DNA of 64,000 nt from Crambe crambe (taxonomy: Eukaryota > Porifera > Demospongiae > Poecilosclerida > Crambeidae). Location of the stretch: NCBI GenBank assembly GCA_963924555.1, contig OZ004593.1, forward strand, positions 3,220,480-3,284,479, read 5' to 3'. This document shows positions 53,001 through 64,000 of the stretch, piece after piece; positions within the stretch are counted from its first letter, which is position 1; each line of letters opens with the position of its first letter. Made by a program: the position numbers and the translations under genes. A model generated the notes under the pieces. It did not search any database. It was not told the origin of the DNA and saw only the letters and a program-made list of their open reading frames with translations.

Positions 53001-53729
53001 TACGTAATAAACAACATACTGTATAGGAGTGGGTGGTTATTATAGGCCAAAACAAAAAGAGCATCAATCTACCCGCTCCATTAAGTACGCACAATAAGAG
53101 CAACAACCTAGAGCTGTTCCATTAAACGGCGGCAGCTACATACACAGTACACAAGATGGCTACTGTAAGCCAAAAATGCTTAGTAAATGTTGATATTGAA
53201 GGGCATCTTCCTCTACTCCAACTATGAATATAACAACTACAGTAGTGTATCATGGTTTACTGATCAGTACCTGCATCTTAGGCTAGTTTCTTTAATAACG
53301 AGTTAGTTAGACTATCACCTTGCACTAGCCCTTTCTGGTCCTTATCATACGTTCTAGTGTACCATGTAGCCTGTACAGCCTAGCTTAAGTGTCACTCATC
53401 TTACCAGCTGGCTAAAAAATTAACTGCCCCAAGGGTAACTATGCATTTACCTCTCAGCGGCTGATCTGTAGGTCACTTGCTAAGTTTCAGGTCCTCCAGA
53501 CAGCTACTCGTTACTCTCTAGCTCGCACAGTTGTCTGATCTTGTGGTACGTAGCTAGCTATATTAATATAACCTTAAATACAAGACGTCATTTCCTGGAA
53601 ATGTCTGACCTGCCGGATATTTTCCGTGTCCTTACTAAGATTATTGTTGCCGTGGAAACTAATAAACAGTTTGCCCATGCGGCAATGGCAGATAACAGCT
53701 TGCAGAGTACCGACCATTAAGCCGATATA
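50092..53729. other. Divergent intergenic region between receptor and TMEM232-like genes
   Basis: It contains a foldback repeat at 50375-50500 (CTTTCTCAATTCTTGACCAA with its complement near 50485; relatives at 44357 and 45335), two similar TTTTATGCT(A/G)GATGA segments at 51248 and 51370, a C-run followed by an A-run at 51447-51480, and the minisatellite at 51655-52025. A minus-strand donor (GATGCAG-GTACTG near 53275) could end a 5' UTR exon of the receptor. No coding gene was seen. Confidence 0.5.
51655..52025. repeat. Minisatellite, about eleven units of 31-33 bp
   Basis: Units of the form CTAAGGACAAGGTAGTAATT then CCTATACAGTAT repeat head-to-tail, with a few shortened units near 51850-51920. 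Confidence 0.9.
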
Positions 53730-56700
53730 ATGCCGATTGCAAAGATTCCATTGCAGCACAAATTTGGAATTGTGTCTCTCTCCAAAGCAGAGGAACTACT
53801 GGCACACAATAGAGCAAAAAGACCTCCCAAAAGGTAGCTACTTCTGTCTACTACCTTTGTGGCTTGTATAGCTAGCTAGTTCTGGATGATCAAAGTTAGC
53901 TTATACCACAGCTGAGACAATCACAATCAGTATAGCTACTGTCATTCTACAGATCCAAGATCAATCGTCCTACTGAAATAAATCAAGCATTTGTTGCAAA
54001 GGTTAGTACACTGTTTTCATAAAAGCTGAAAACAACAACTGTGTGAATTGGTCCAAAAGCTTTCCTGGTATGGTACCAAGCAGCTGATTTGCTAGAAAAG
54101 CAGCTCTTTTGTATAAAGATTGATTGCTTTGCACAGTTTGCAGAGTCTGTGTGCACTATTTTAGGAGGAGGGGTAGTATACCCTGATTACTGTAAACTAC
54201 TATGAGTTAGTTAAATGTGGGGATCATGTGGTAACCGAGTCGCACGGCTGGTAATAACTTTTTATTGAACTCAACAATGACACACAAACTATCACCACAG
54301 CTTATAATTTATACTACAACATAAGGAAGTGACACAAAACCACAAGTGCATGCATGCCTTAATTAGTGATTAAAATAAGTTATTAGTCAGTTATCACAGA
54401 TCAGATCAAAATTGACAGAAACATTCTTGCAGAACTGCTTTCTCGAAATCTCTGCAATACTCGTGAAGCTCATTATCCTTCAGTATTGCTCTGAATCCTT
54501 CAAAGTTAGCAGGATACTTCTTACGACTCTGTTCATTCAGACTCTGTTGCAGCCACTTTGTGAAGAAAAGCTTGAAAGCTTGCTCATTTACATTAGGTCT
54601 TTCAATATTGTATCCTATCATCTGTGCAAAAGAGTTGACTTCCAGGCGGTCTAAGACATTAATTTTCTTGTCTTTGTACTTCAATGACATTAGCTGATGC
54701 AGTTGTATTCTATCATCTGGGTTAAGATCTTTATTAAAAGTAATGGCATCCTCCACTTCATCTGCTAGTTTATTCAACCAAATCTTTCTCAGAACTTGAA
54801 CTAAACCAGCATAAGTTGGCGGGTGATAGAGTGGCACTTGTTTTTCAAATTTTCCTGCTATCCAATCATGAAAGATAGGGATTTTTTCATAACTGTTAAC
54901 GTCTACTCTTGGTATCTGTGCTTTCAGTTCACCAGGCAGAAAGCCAGCCATGGCCCAGAAGCTCATCCAGTATGGGTATAGGATGTCTAATAACCGTGAT
55001 TGATCATTATCAATTTTTATGAGTAGAAGATGCTGTAAAGTCATTTTAACTTCTTTGCAAGACTTAATTTCTGGACATTGAGGCTGTATAGAAGGAGTGG
55101 GCACCATAAATGAAGATACAGGAGAAACTGTTTTTGAAGGATGTATGGATTCTTGTGCCATAGGCAAGATTGAGCTAGTTGGAGTAGTTCCATTAATACT
55201 ATCATCAGAATAGGTCCAAAAGCATCCACATAAAAGTAAAAATACACCCATTGCCACTATTAACTTTATCGGATGATCTTCGATGAATTTAACCCACTTA
55301 GCAAACTCTATGCCATCAGTACCCTCTTCACCATCTGTACATATTCTTCTTCTCTTTGCCTGAATCCAAGTACATACCTTTAGAACTCCATAGATCAATA
55401 CAGGTGCAATTATGGCAATGAGTAGTTCTTTTTTAGACAAATTCTCTGCCACAACTTGCAGGATAGTGTCCATTTTCAAGGTCACAAGTATTGCCCACTA
55501 GTTATTGGCAGGCAGTTAATTAATGAAAGGTCACGATTGGGTGGGCAAGGGAAGTTATGTTAAGTCATATGATTGGGCAGGCAGGGGAAATTAATGGATG
55601 AAAAGGTCATGATCGGTCGTAGATGATATACCATAGTTTACATACCGCGGCTAGTATAAAATCCAATGTAGTAATAATCCCCTTAACTAGTACAGGCACT
55701 AGGCCTGGATGCACAGTAAACCTATAGCTTTTGTGTGTCTCTCTCTGTCTGTCTGTATGCTCTGTCTATCTGTCCATCTGTCTGTTGGCACTCTATCAGC
55801 TGTGTGGGTGCTTTGCAAGCTTAAGTAATGTAGCCCCACATAATAACATGATATCCTCTCACAATAGTTTCAATGGATAGCCATGCTTAAATTTTTTCCA
55901 GCACAAAATATAAGCCACTCGAATGGTGGATGTGGTCTGTATTATTCCTAATATATGTACCAGTTTGTACCAGTTAATTTATTATGATCTTAGTTAGGTA
56001 CATTCATGTGACTTAAAGTACCTCTTTTTCTTAATTACTATGCAGTATAATGCAGCAACTGAAAAGGGGCGGCAATCTCTCGACAGAGAGGTCACAAAAG
56101 CTCTCCATTATGCCAAGGTAAACAATAATCAACCTACACATAGCTAACATTATTTAATACCTCCAATCTCGTATTATGTCAGTATAAAGCTGGTCTTGTC
56201 CATGCAAGTCACCCTTCTTCCCACCAGTCCTCCTCAAACAGTGTTGAGAAGAAAAAAGACCCCTTTCTGATAGACATATCCCCTTTTGATACTTCCATTG
56301 CATGGTTGGAACTCACTCTTCTTTGCCAGTGCTCTGGACCCCAGCAGCAAGGTGCTTAGCTATAAGTATAATATAGGGTACAGTGAGCTATTTTCCATAT
56401 CAGGATGTATGCATGTGGTAGGATATTTGTTTTATCCTTGTATACTGCACCTACGTAAAGAGGTTCAAGCCTCAGTGCATGAAATTTTGATAAGTAGACT
56501 ATGCACATTACATCTATGAGTACCACACACAAGCTATAGCTAGCTAACACCCAACTGATAATTTTATCTCATGCTTTGTTGTAGAAATATTGGTGACTCT
56601 CTGTACTTCTTTGAACTATTCTCCTGTCTCTACTGCTCATATTCCAAGGTACACATAGAATCCTTCACTTGATTGTGGGCTCTGAGTTGAATGAAAATAT

Positions 56701-59700
56701 CTGTCCAGCTAGTACTCCTCACTATCTCTACATTATGAAAGCTATCATGTCAAACTATCCCAGATAATGTGCCTCTCCTATTCATTTTAGTACGCTCTCC
56801 TTCACACACCCCAAGTTTAACTCAGTTCTACCTTTGTGCAGCTTGATGTACATTTCAGGACTCTGCTACCAGTGGCTAAAGAATGATACCTTTACTAAAG
56901 ATGTGCTGAGATGTGGAGAAGTAATCCTACTGAAAGTACATGCAGAGGCTAATGATAATAAAGTCACTAACTACTCAACCTTTTACTTTAGATAGTATAC
57001 TTGGTGTCACTGCGACTATATTACCATCATCTTACAAGATGTTTAATGGTGAGTTTAATTCTTCATAAACACATGTCAAATAATATTATTTGGAACTCTT
57101 GTTTAGGACTACTGTACAAAAGACGAAATAAGACAGCTAAAATACGATTTGGAGGGTATGTTAATTATAGCATACATCAGGGCCTAATATACATAGCTAC
57201 TTATTTAATTATTATATCTGTCCAATATTACCTCCAACTCATAGACAATGGACTCTTGTATTATCAAATCCTTTTCGATATACAGTGGACTCCTTCTAAT
57301 CTGGCCACCTTTGGGGCCAGCAGAAGTGTCCTGATCAGAGGGGTGGCCTCATTTCAGGGGTGGATTTATATAAAAGATATAGGGGTGGTCTCATTTCAGG
57401 GGTCTTTCACTGTACACACTTATCCAGGTTTTGAAAACAAAGAAAAGGCATATAGGGACTTACCAGAAGCTCTACTACACTGGAAAGTTGCCCTAGAAGT
57501 AGTACGTAGAGTTGTTTATTAGCTATATACCACTGGTCTATCATCATACATTTATATTTTTGTAGGGACTCCTTGTGTGTGAAAATTATAGCAAGGCTGC
57601 GCAAGACTTTCCTGCTCAGTCTTTGAATCCCCCTTCAGCAGGCTCTCACAGACCTGACCATTCGTCTTCAGTCACATCAGAGGTTAGTTCTAGCAATGTA
57701 CGTGTCATTCCCACAGCCATACATGTTATCATATTCAGAATGCCAGTCACTAGTAAACTGGATAGCCTGCAGTGTTCTCTTTAAGAACAGGGGTGGCATT
57801 CTTACCATAGCTAGCATGAAATTTTCATGTGGTAAAATTTTTGTGGTTTTACGGGGGAAAATGAATCCACGAAAAGATATCTACTAGTGTTCTGTACATT
57901 TCAGAAGCCTTGTAGTGCTACTGATTCTATTGATAGTCATGGTGGCTACAATATATCTGCTATGCTGTGGCACTCTTTGGACATTTGGCAGTGTGCAAAG
58001 CAGAGACCTGAAGTACTCCATGAGGCCATACAGGATTTTCTAGGTTGTTTCACGAAATTTAGTGCTGATAAATGGTAAGAGATTATAACTACAAGGGGAT
58101 AAGGGCTGGCATAGCAAGGGTTTTGCAAGAGGGTAATCACTACAAGTCTTGAACCTTGACCTAGTTAAATGGCACATTGAGCATTCATATTGAATTATCT
58201 TTGTATAGGATGGATGGTCTGTTGACTATGAACATATTGTGCACCGCATCCCAGTTGAACCTCGACACTCTGAACCTAGTGCAATCCCTTGCATTAGGGC
58301 AAGTCAAAACACCCCAGCCCAACAAGATCACTTCCAGATCCAAATCTCCATCCATGGATTTAAAGAAAGATGAACAAACATCAGCTCCAATTTTTACTGA
58401 TGGAAAAAACCCTTTTCCTATTAAGGGTACACGTTTCCTGTTACCTAATAAAATGGACTTTGGTTTTCAATCTGAAACACAACCACAGAATATAACCACT
58501 GAGGTTACTACTTTGAATATCCTTGGAATGCAGCCGGATTTCAATCTCCCTGATAATGAGTCAGTATACACAGCAGATCAAACTATAATTTCTTTCTTGG
58601 CCAATGGAAAGCGAATTTACCACACCGCTAGTGCCGATGATATCAAACAGATTATCCAAAATAGATTGCCCAAGCCACTGCCTAGTAATTTACTGAAGCC
58701 TTCTGAAGCCACTTGCTACACCACAAGTGAATTAGCTGCAGGTCTTAGTACTGTTGGCACACAAAGTTTGATTGCTAATGAGTCCATTCCAGACCCTTTA
58801 TGCAGTACTTTGACAAGCAATATTACCATGCTTGACTTGGGGAGTATCACAACTATCGATCCAGTAGAATCCCTTGGGAAGTCGATTGGTCTCTTTACTA
58901 GTAGCAACTCGAAAAATTTAGATATTTCTGTCTCCAACTTAGTTTCACCATGTTTGTTACCGAGTGGAGAATTTGTAAGTACAGATGAATCAACAAACGG
59001 AAGTAGAACAGGTGACGATCATGTATCTCGTCTATCTGTATCTGGCAAACAAGGCAGCGATTCAAGGAGTGTCAGCCCAAAGAAACTAAGCAGTAGGATG
59101 GAGACACATTCTGGAAGTAGAGAGCAAGCTGAAGCATTAGACAACCATTCTTTCTCTCAGCAAGCCACTCGAGAAACTGAAGAAAAAGAAATCCACCCTC
59201 AGCATGTTACAGTTGTTTTGCCAGATCCGAAACGTAATGCGGACTCAAGGTACACCCACTACACACACAGCACTGCCCCACTGGCTGGGGGAGCTAATAT
59301 GCTAGGAAGTCAAGTCCACCCTAGCACACTCCTTAGACAGAGTGTTTTCTCTGCTCAGATTTCTGAAGCCACTACTACTAACACCCAACCATCTAAAACA
59401 CTGCAGCTAAAGTTTGAACAGTGGCCAAGTGAAATTGCTCTTGCCTACACTATTAATATGGCCTCTATTGCCATTTATGGAAGATCCTCACTCATTCGAA
59501 GATGTGCTATGTATGGGCAAGTAGAAAAGAGTTCCAGTGAGGATGCAGTTGATGGATATGACCAAAGAAATCATGGTCTACTGAAACTAGCAGAATTTCA
59601 AACTGATGAAGATTTGGAAGGTATATATTAACCCCCTTATACATATAGCTAGTGAAGGGAGATACATCTGGTCATAATAATAATTACTTAGACAAATTAA

Positions 59701-60931
59701 ATTCTGTGGTAGCTTTGTTTCCACTTCTTTAAAATAACCAATTAGCATAGCTATGATCCCCTCTCTTTAAAAAAATTATATCCCTAACTATTGTGTAGGT
59801 ATAGCCTGGAGTATTCGTCATGCAGCAATAATGGGTTTATCACGTGTGTGCAAGGCTTGCCGTTCCCTCCCTATGAAGGATGGATTGAGTGATCTTGCCT
59901 GGAGCAAGCTACTCCAGATACATGCTATTGAAAAGGATTCCAGAGTCTCACAGGCTTTCGATATTGCTCAGGTCTATCTTTTTGGGAATCATATTTTTTT
60001 GTATGGAATTAAAGACTGAGGGTGATGGTAGCTAGCTAAATGATCACCTCCGAGGACTAAGGACTAAAGATCAAAGCATACCATTTTCCATCAGTTAGCA
60101 ATGTAGCTAATTCAGAACAGCCTCACCAGCTAAATTGTTCACACTGACAAGGGGTGGTGATTGAAGTATGCTACTATAATAGGTGGAACCTAATATGGAT
60201 CAACCCACGTTTGTATGGGAGTATCAGCCATCATTCTCCCCCCTTCTGGCTCACATGGCTGATGGACTGAGTGAGCATTTTCTCCCCTCATTGTCCAACT
60301 TATCCTCCCTTGCCATTGCTGGACTGCCAAATAAACCGGAGTAAGCTGTAGCTTTAAGGTGCACCGAATTTAATAATTAATCATTATTCTGATTAGGACC
60401 AAACCAACTAAAGTGTCTACAATTCAAAGAAAGAAACTAGATTTGGACAAAGTTCGACCAAGGTTTTAATCTATAATACATAGCTATAGACCTGTCAGTA
60501 GAACTAGCTACAGTAGTATTCAGTTTATAACATACTAATAGGGTGTCCTCGGAACGTGATAAATCAAAACTGGCATCTTATCCCAGCTTCAACACTCGCA
60601 CTCTAGAGAACCTAAATGAAATAGCCAAAGAAGACTGGAGGAGGCAGATGCAGCAAGAGCAGAAAAGAGAAAAAGTGGGTATGGCATTATAGTAATAACA
60701 GATACCTAGCTACATTGACCCAAATCATCGATAGAGATGGTTTAGTCAGCATCCACAGCACTGGAGGTTACAGTGTGAGGCCATTTTAAAGTGCTTATTA
60801 AGAATCAATCCAAACCTTCTGAGTTTAACACGATAATTAACTATTCACAGCAACAGAAAGGGAAAGAAGAAATGAATACAAGAACAATATATGAAAACCT
60901 TACTAAGTTGCATTGTGATAATTATTGTTAA
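53730..60931 (+). CDS. TMEM232: TMEM232-like protein with a large exon insertion
   Basis: Seventeen phase-consistent exons give 1030 aa: 53730-53833, 53953-54001, 56046-56117, 56183-56351, 56585-56648, 56791-56935, 56992-57048, 57107-57155, 57428-57501, 57566-57682, 57905-58074, 58209-59620, 59799-59971, 60183-60340, 60397-60462, 60542-60674 and 60851-60931. Similarity to human TMEM232 is recalled in AWLELTLLCQCSGPQQQEIL, TLCTSLNYSPVS and LLKIVYLVSLRLYYHHL, with a shared start type (HKFGIVSLSKAEELLAHNR). Human TMEM232 is about 650 aa; the excess here is mostly the 1412-nt exon, which encodes a Ser/Thr-rich, probably disordered stretch before QWPSEIALAYTINMASIAIY. TMEM232 has been linked to sperm flagella in mammals, so a ciliary role is possible. 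The family call rests on memory of the human protein. Confidence 0.75.
54406..55473 (-). CDS. Intronless membrane protein nested in TMEM232 intron 2, possible death-fold domains
   Basis: Open frame of 355 aa from the ATG at 55473. A further in-frame GTG lies 12 bases upstream but is not a likely start. Two hydrophobic helices are clear (LLIAIIAPVLIYGVLKVCTW and LIVAMGVFLLLCGCFW), followed by a Ser/Thr/Pro-rich linker and a cytoplasmic or luminal C-terminal half. That half has the rhythm of a death-superfamily domain: LLDILYPYWMSFWAMAGFLP, GELKAQIPRVDVNSYEKIPI, FHDWIAGKF, then TYAGLVQVLRKIWLNKLADE. A second similar stretch may follow (FAQMIGYNIE, FFTKWLQQSLNE, FEGFRAILKDNELHEYC). The domain call is pattern-based only, and no known orthologue was recognised. 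It is antisense to its host gene. Confidence 0.65.
   Translation of the reverse strand: MDTILQVVAENLSKKELLIAIIAPVLIYGVLKVCTWIQAKRRRICTDGEEGTDGIEFAKWVKFIEDHPIKLIVAMGVFLLLCGCFWTYSDDSINGTTPTSSILPMAQESIHPSKTVSPVSSFMVPTPSIQPQCPEIKSCKEVKMTLQHLLLIKIDNDQSRLLDILYPYWMSFWAMAGFLPGELKAQIPRVDVNSYEKIPIFHDWIAGKFEKQVPLYHPPTYAGLVQVLRKIWLNKLADEVEDAITFNKDLNPDDRIQLHQLMSLKYKDKKINVLDRLEVNSFAQMIGYNIERPNVNEQAFKLFFTKWLQQSLNEQSRKKYPANFEGFRAILKDNELHEYCRDFEKAVLQECFCQF
57281..57414. mobile_element. 134-bp MITE in TMEM232 intron
   Basis: It begins TACAGTGGACTCCTTCTAAT and ends CACTGTA, with internal direct repeats of GGGGTGG(C/T)CTCATTTCAGGG. This end type is like the other TACAGTGGA elements in the window. Confidence 0.6.
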
Positions 60932-60968
60932 TGTTCTTTATTTTGAATGTATCACTGACCTCTGTACT

Positions 60969-63900
60969 TCAAAATTCTGTGTCAGAAATCATATTATCAT
61001 CACTATAATAATGGGAAAAAATGAAAATTAATAATAATCCATTTGCAATGTAATATAGATGTCATAGGGATGCTAGTGCTCTGATTGACATGCAACTATA
61101 ATTTACCTAAAAAAAATGGAATCAGATTCCATCTCAGCATCTGAAACAGTGTAGTTTGAAATCACATCGATTTCACTCTGAGTTTCTGATGCAGGTATGC
61201 TTTTGATACGAGATTTGTGTCCCTTTGTTGGCAATTCTAGGCTTGCAGTAGAATTAGCATTGTGATATGATCCTGGACCCTTAACTGAATCTGAACTGCA
61301 ACTGATATTAACAATTTTTGGTGGGGAATTATCTGGATTCAGTTCTTCATCATACTCTTGATCATTCTTGGACAAATCAGCATTAAATGAAACTACAGAA
61401 CCAGATGCAGGACTGGAGGAGTAACCGGGACGTGGTTGCATGGACTGAACTGTCTCATTTTGGGTGGGAGTGTAAACAGAAGGATTGGATATCGATCCAG
61501 TAATTTCTTCCACTTCACTACCAAGCTGTAGTAGTTCACTGGACATAACTACTGTTTTGGGGGGTGACTCAATACTGGGAGCATTCTGAAGAGATGTTGG
61601 GGGCTCAGGAGCAGGGGGATCAGGAACACATTGAATAGTGGGAGCATTCTTAAAAGATGCAATGGAACTACGGTGACTGGGAGTTTTCTGAACAGGTAAA
61701 TTATCCGGATTGGACACATCGGGAGCATTCCTAAGAGATGCGACGGAACTACGGTGACTGGGAGTTTTCTGAACGGGTAAATTATCCTGACTGGACACAT
61801 CGGGAGCATTCCTAAGAGATGCGACGGAACTACGGTGACTGGGAGTTTTCTGAACGGGTAAATTATCCTGACTGGACACATCGGGAGCATTCCTAAGAGA
61901 TGCGACGGAACTACGGTGACTGGGAGTTTTCTGAACGGGTAAATTATCCTGACTGGACACATCGGGAGCATTCCTAAGAGATGCGACGGAACTACGGTGA
62001 CTGGAAGTTTTCTGAACAGGTAGATTGGACATATCGGGAGCATTCCTAAGAGATGCTATAGAACTGGGAATGTTTTGAGAAGATGAATCAGAAGATATAC
62101 TGGGAGGAGATTCTATACAACTACAGTGACTGTGAGCGTCCTGAATCTCCATACTGGGAACATTCTGAAGAGATGTTTTGGAGTTGAACATCTCTTTCTT
62201 CAATGGACCTATAGTACTTCCAATGGAAGTTGATGAACCAAATGGTTGCACATTAGTCCTTGACTGAACTGCTTCACCTTGGAGTAGTATCGTTGAGATA
62301 CTAGAAGCTTCTTGAGGGGATGGCGGACTGGGGGGGGCTGCTTGTGGTCCAGCAGTAGCATTATCTTCGATCAGTTGTGAGGTTTCCATTTCTTGAGAAC
62401 ATCTAGGGGAACTTGAACCAGCATGATCTTCCACAGGACCGATCAGTTGTGAGGTTTCCATTTCTTGAGAACATCTAGAGGAACTTGAACCAGCATGATC
62501 TTCCACAGGACCGATCAGTTGTGAGGTTTCCATTTCTTGAGAACATCTAGGGGAACTTGAACCAGCATGATCTTCCACAGGACCGATCAGTTGTGAGGTT
62601 TCCATTTCTTGAGAACATCTAGGGGAACTTGAACCAGCATGATCTTCCACAGGACCGATCAGTTGTGAGGTTTCCATTTCTTGAGAATATCTAGGGGAAC
62701 TTGAACCAGCATGATCTTCCACAGGACCAATCAGTTGTGAAGTTTCCATTTCTCGAGGGGAACTTGAACAAGCATAATCTTCCACAGGACCGATCAGTTG
62801 TGAAGAACGTCTAAGGGGGGGACTGGGGGGATTCCCTTGCAATCCAGTACCAGTACTGGCTATGGGAGATACTGTACCAACCGGTTGTGGTTCTTTCTTG
62901 GATAAATCTACTTCTTGTATTGTTGCCATACTTATTAAAGAACTCTGAGAACCTCTGACATCTGGGGTAGCACATATAACAGTACCAATTGGTGGCAGTG
63001 ATTGCTTGGACCAAACTGTTCCTACTGGAGGTAAAATTTCGGTTAAGGTACTGGGAGATAAAGTTATGGGACAAACAGAGGTGGCCGAATATCTCCTTTG
63101 ACAGGAATCACTCTCAAAATTTTCTTGCGTTACAGAACTCTGACTAGAAAAGGACTTTTTTATTGGTAAAGCTTCTCGAGAGGAAGTGAGACTAGAACTG
63201 GACAAGTGTGAATCTCTGCGCAGATCCTCTTTTGTCGATGAAGATAGTCTAGCAATCGGTGAAGCTGATCCTCCAGAGAAAGAATCTTTGTGCAGATCCT
63301 CTTTTGTTGATGAAGATGGTTCTACAAAGGTAGAAATCCCTTCTGTTAGTAATGCTGGTCCTTCAGAATTGGATGAATCTTTGCACAGATTCTCTTTTGG
63401 TGAAGATAGTCCAGAAATCTCTTTTTCTAGTGAAGCTGGTTTTCCAGAGAAAGGGTCGAATGAATCTTTGCGCAGATCCTCTTTTGTTGATGAAGATGGT
63501 TCTACTAACGTAGAAATCCTTTCTGTTAGTGCAGCTGGACCTTCAGAATTGGATGAATCTTTGCGCAGATTCTCTTTTGCTGATCCTCCAAAGAAAGGAT
63601 CAGATGAATCTTTGCGCAGATCCTCTTTTGTTGATGAAGATGGTTCTACTAAGGTGGAAATCCCTTTTGTTAGTGGTCCTTCAGAATTGGATGAATCTTT
63701 GCGCAGATTCTCTGAAAATGGTCTAGAAATCTCTTCTGTTGGTGAAGCTAGTCCTCTAGGGAAAGGATCAAATGAATCTTTGCGCAGATCCTCTTTTGTC
63801 GATGAAGATGGTTCTACAAAGGTAGAAATCCCTTCTGTTAGTGAAGCTTGTCCTATAGAAGAACGGTTGAATGAATCTTTGCGTAGATTCTCTTTTGTTG

Positions 63901-64000
63901 ATGAAGAACTGGTACTGTCTAGAACGGGAGTACTTGCTTCTTGAGGCATGATACCAACTTCAGTCAGTTCAGCCTCAGATGTTCCTTCAATATCAATTAG
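60969..64000 (-). CDS. Serine-rich repeat protein, 5' end outside window
   Basis: A large exon runs from the window edge to 61107 (donor AG-GTAAAT), joined to a last exon 60969-61002 that adds SDDNMISDTEF and a stop. The frame is open through position 64000, so the start lies outside. At least 960 residues are visible, with three separate repeat sets. KEDLRKDSF/KENLRKDS units (63940-63190) come first, then about seven units of roughly 23 aa containing METSQLIGPVEDHAGSSSPR (62800-62380), then five of about 27 aa containing SLRNAPDVSSQDNLPVQKTP (62050-61640). The protein is Ser/Pro/Glu-rich and looks disordered. No catalytic domain or membrane helix is visible, and function is unknown. Its stop is 37 bp from the TMEM232 stop (tail-to-tail). 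Confidence 0.8.

Noticed and set aside
61549-62043. 164-codon minus-strand frame in another phase
   Set aside because: A shifted reading of the SLRNAPDV repeat array; repeats of 81 nt keep alternative frames open.
63186-63944. 252-codon plus-strand frame
   Set aside because: It is the antisense of the KEDLRKDSF repeat region of the minus-strand gene; repeat coding leaves the opposite strand open.

Overview
The window looks like nuclear DNA of an early-branching animal, most likely a demosponge. It is AT-rich and full of short GCTAGC-type runs. It has many 45-100 bp introns, is crowded with small terminal-inverted-repeat (TIR) elements, and carries animal families (TRIM-NHL, BAG1, TRAPPC2, SLC37, a class C GPCR, TMEM232). 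The species call is inference. All multi-exon models below were built by eye from GT/AG sites with reading phase kept, and none has transcript support here.

Left part (1-24.8 kb): a recent gene-pair array. A minus-strand gene encoding two tandem DUF1917/BLES03-type (eIF4E-like fold) domains lies head-to-head with a plus-strand TRIM-NHL gene. Four copies of the first gene can be seen (1-2052 cut by the window edge, 5816-6700 broken, 8554-9602 frameshifted, 17846-18915 intact). Each has a TRIM-NHL partner or relic (2093 start relic, 6772-7843 broken, 10788-12971 with one nonsense codon, 22437-24626 intact). Ty3/gypsy remnants, MITEs, a near-perfect palindrome and minisatellites lie between the copies.

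Middle part (24.8-34 kb): several DNA-transposon remnants, two related and damaged transposase-like genes sharing their end domains, and an unusual gene made of tandem 33/36-nt symmetric micro-exons (32594-33744) that would encode a proline-rich VPPPAxxPxPE repeat.

Right part (34-64 kb): a dense block of conserved single-copy-type genes. These are SLC37A4-like (minus), TRAPPC2 (plus, divergent from SLC37), BAG1 (minus, tail-to-tail with TRAPPC2), a 19-exon GABA-B-like class C receptor (minus), TMEM232-like (plus, 17 exons, with a nested antisense intronless membrane protein in intron 2), and a serine-rich repeat protein (minus, open at the window end).

The most notable proposal is that the co-duplicated TRIM-NHL plus eIF4E-like-fold pair is a functional module. 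In Drosophila the TRIM-NHL protein Brat works with the eIF4E homologue 4EHP in translational repression, so a linked pair of these two fold types is worth testing. The second is the micro-exon array gene.
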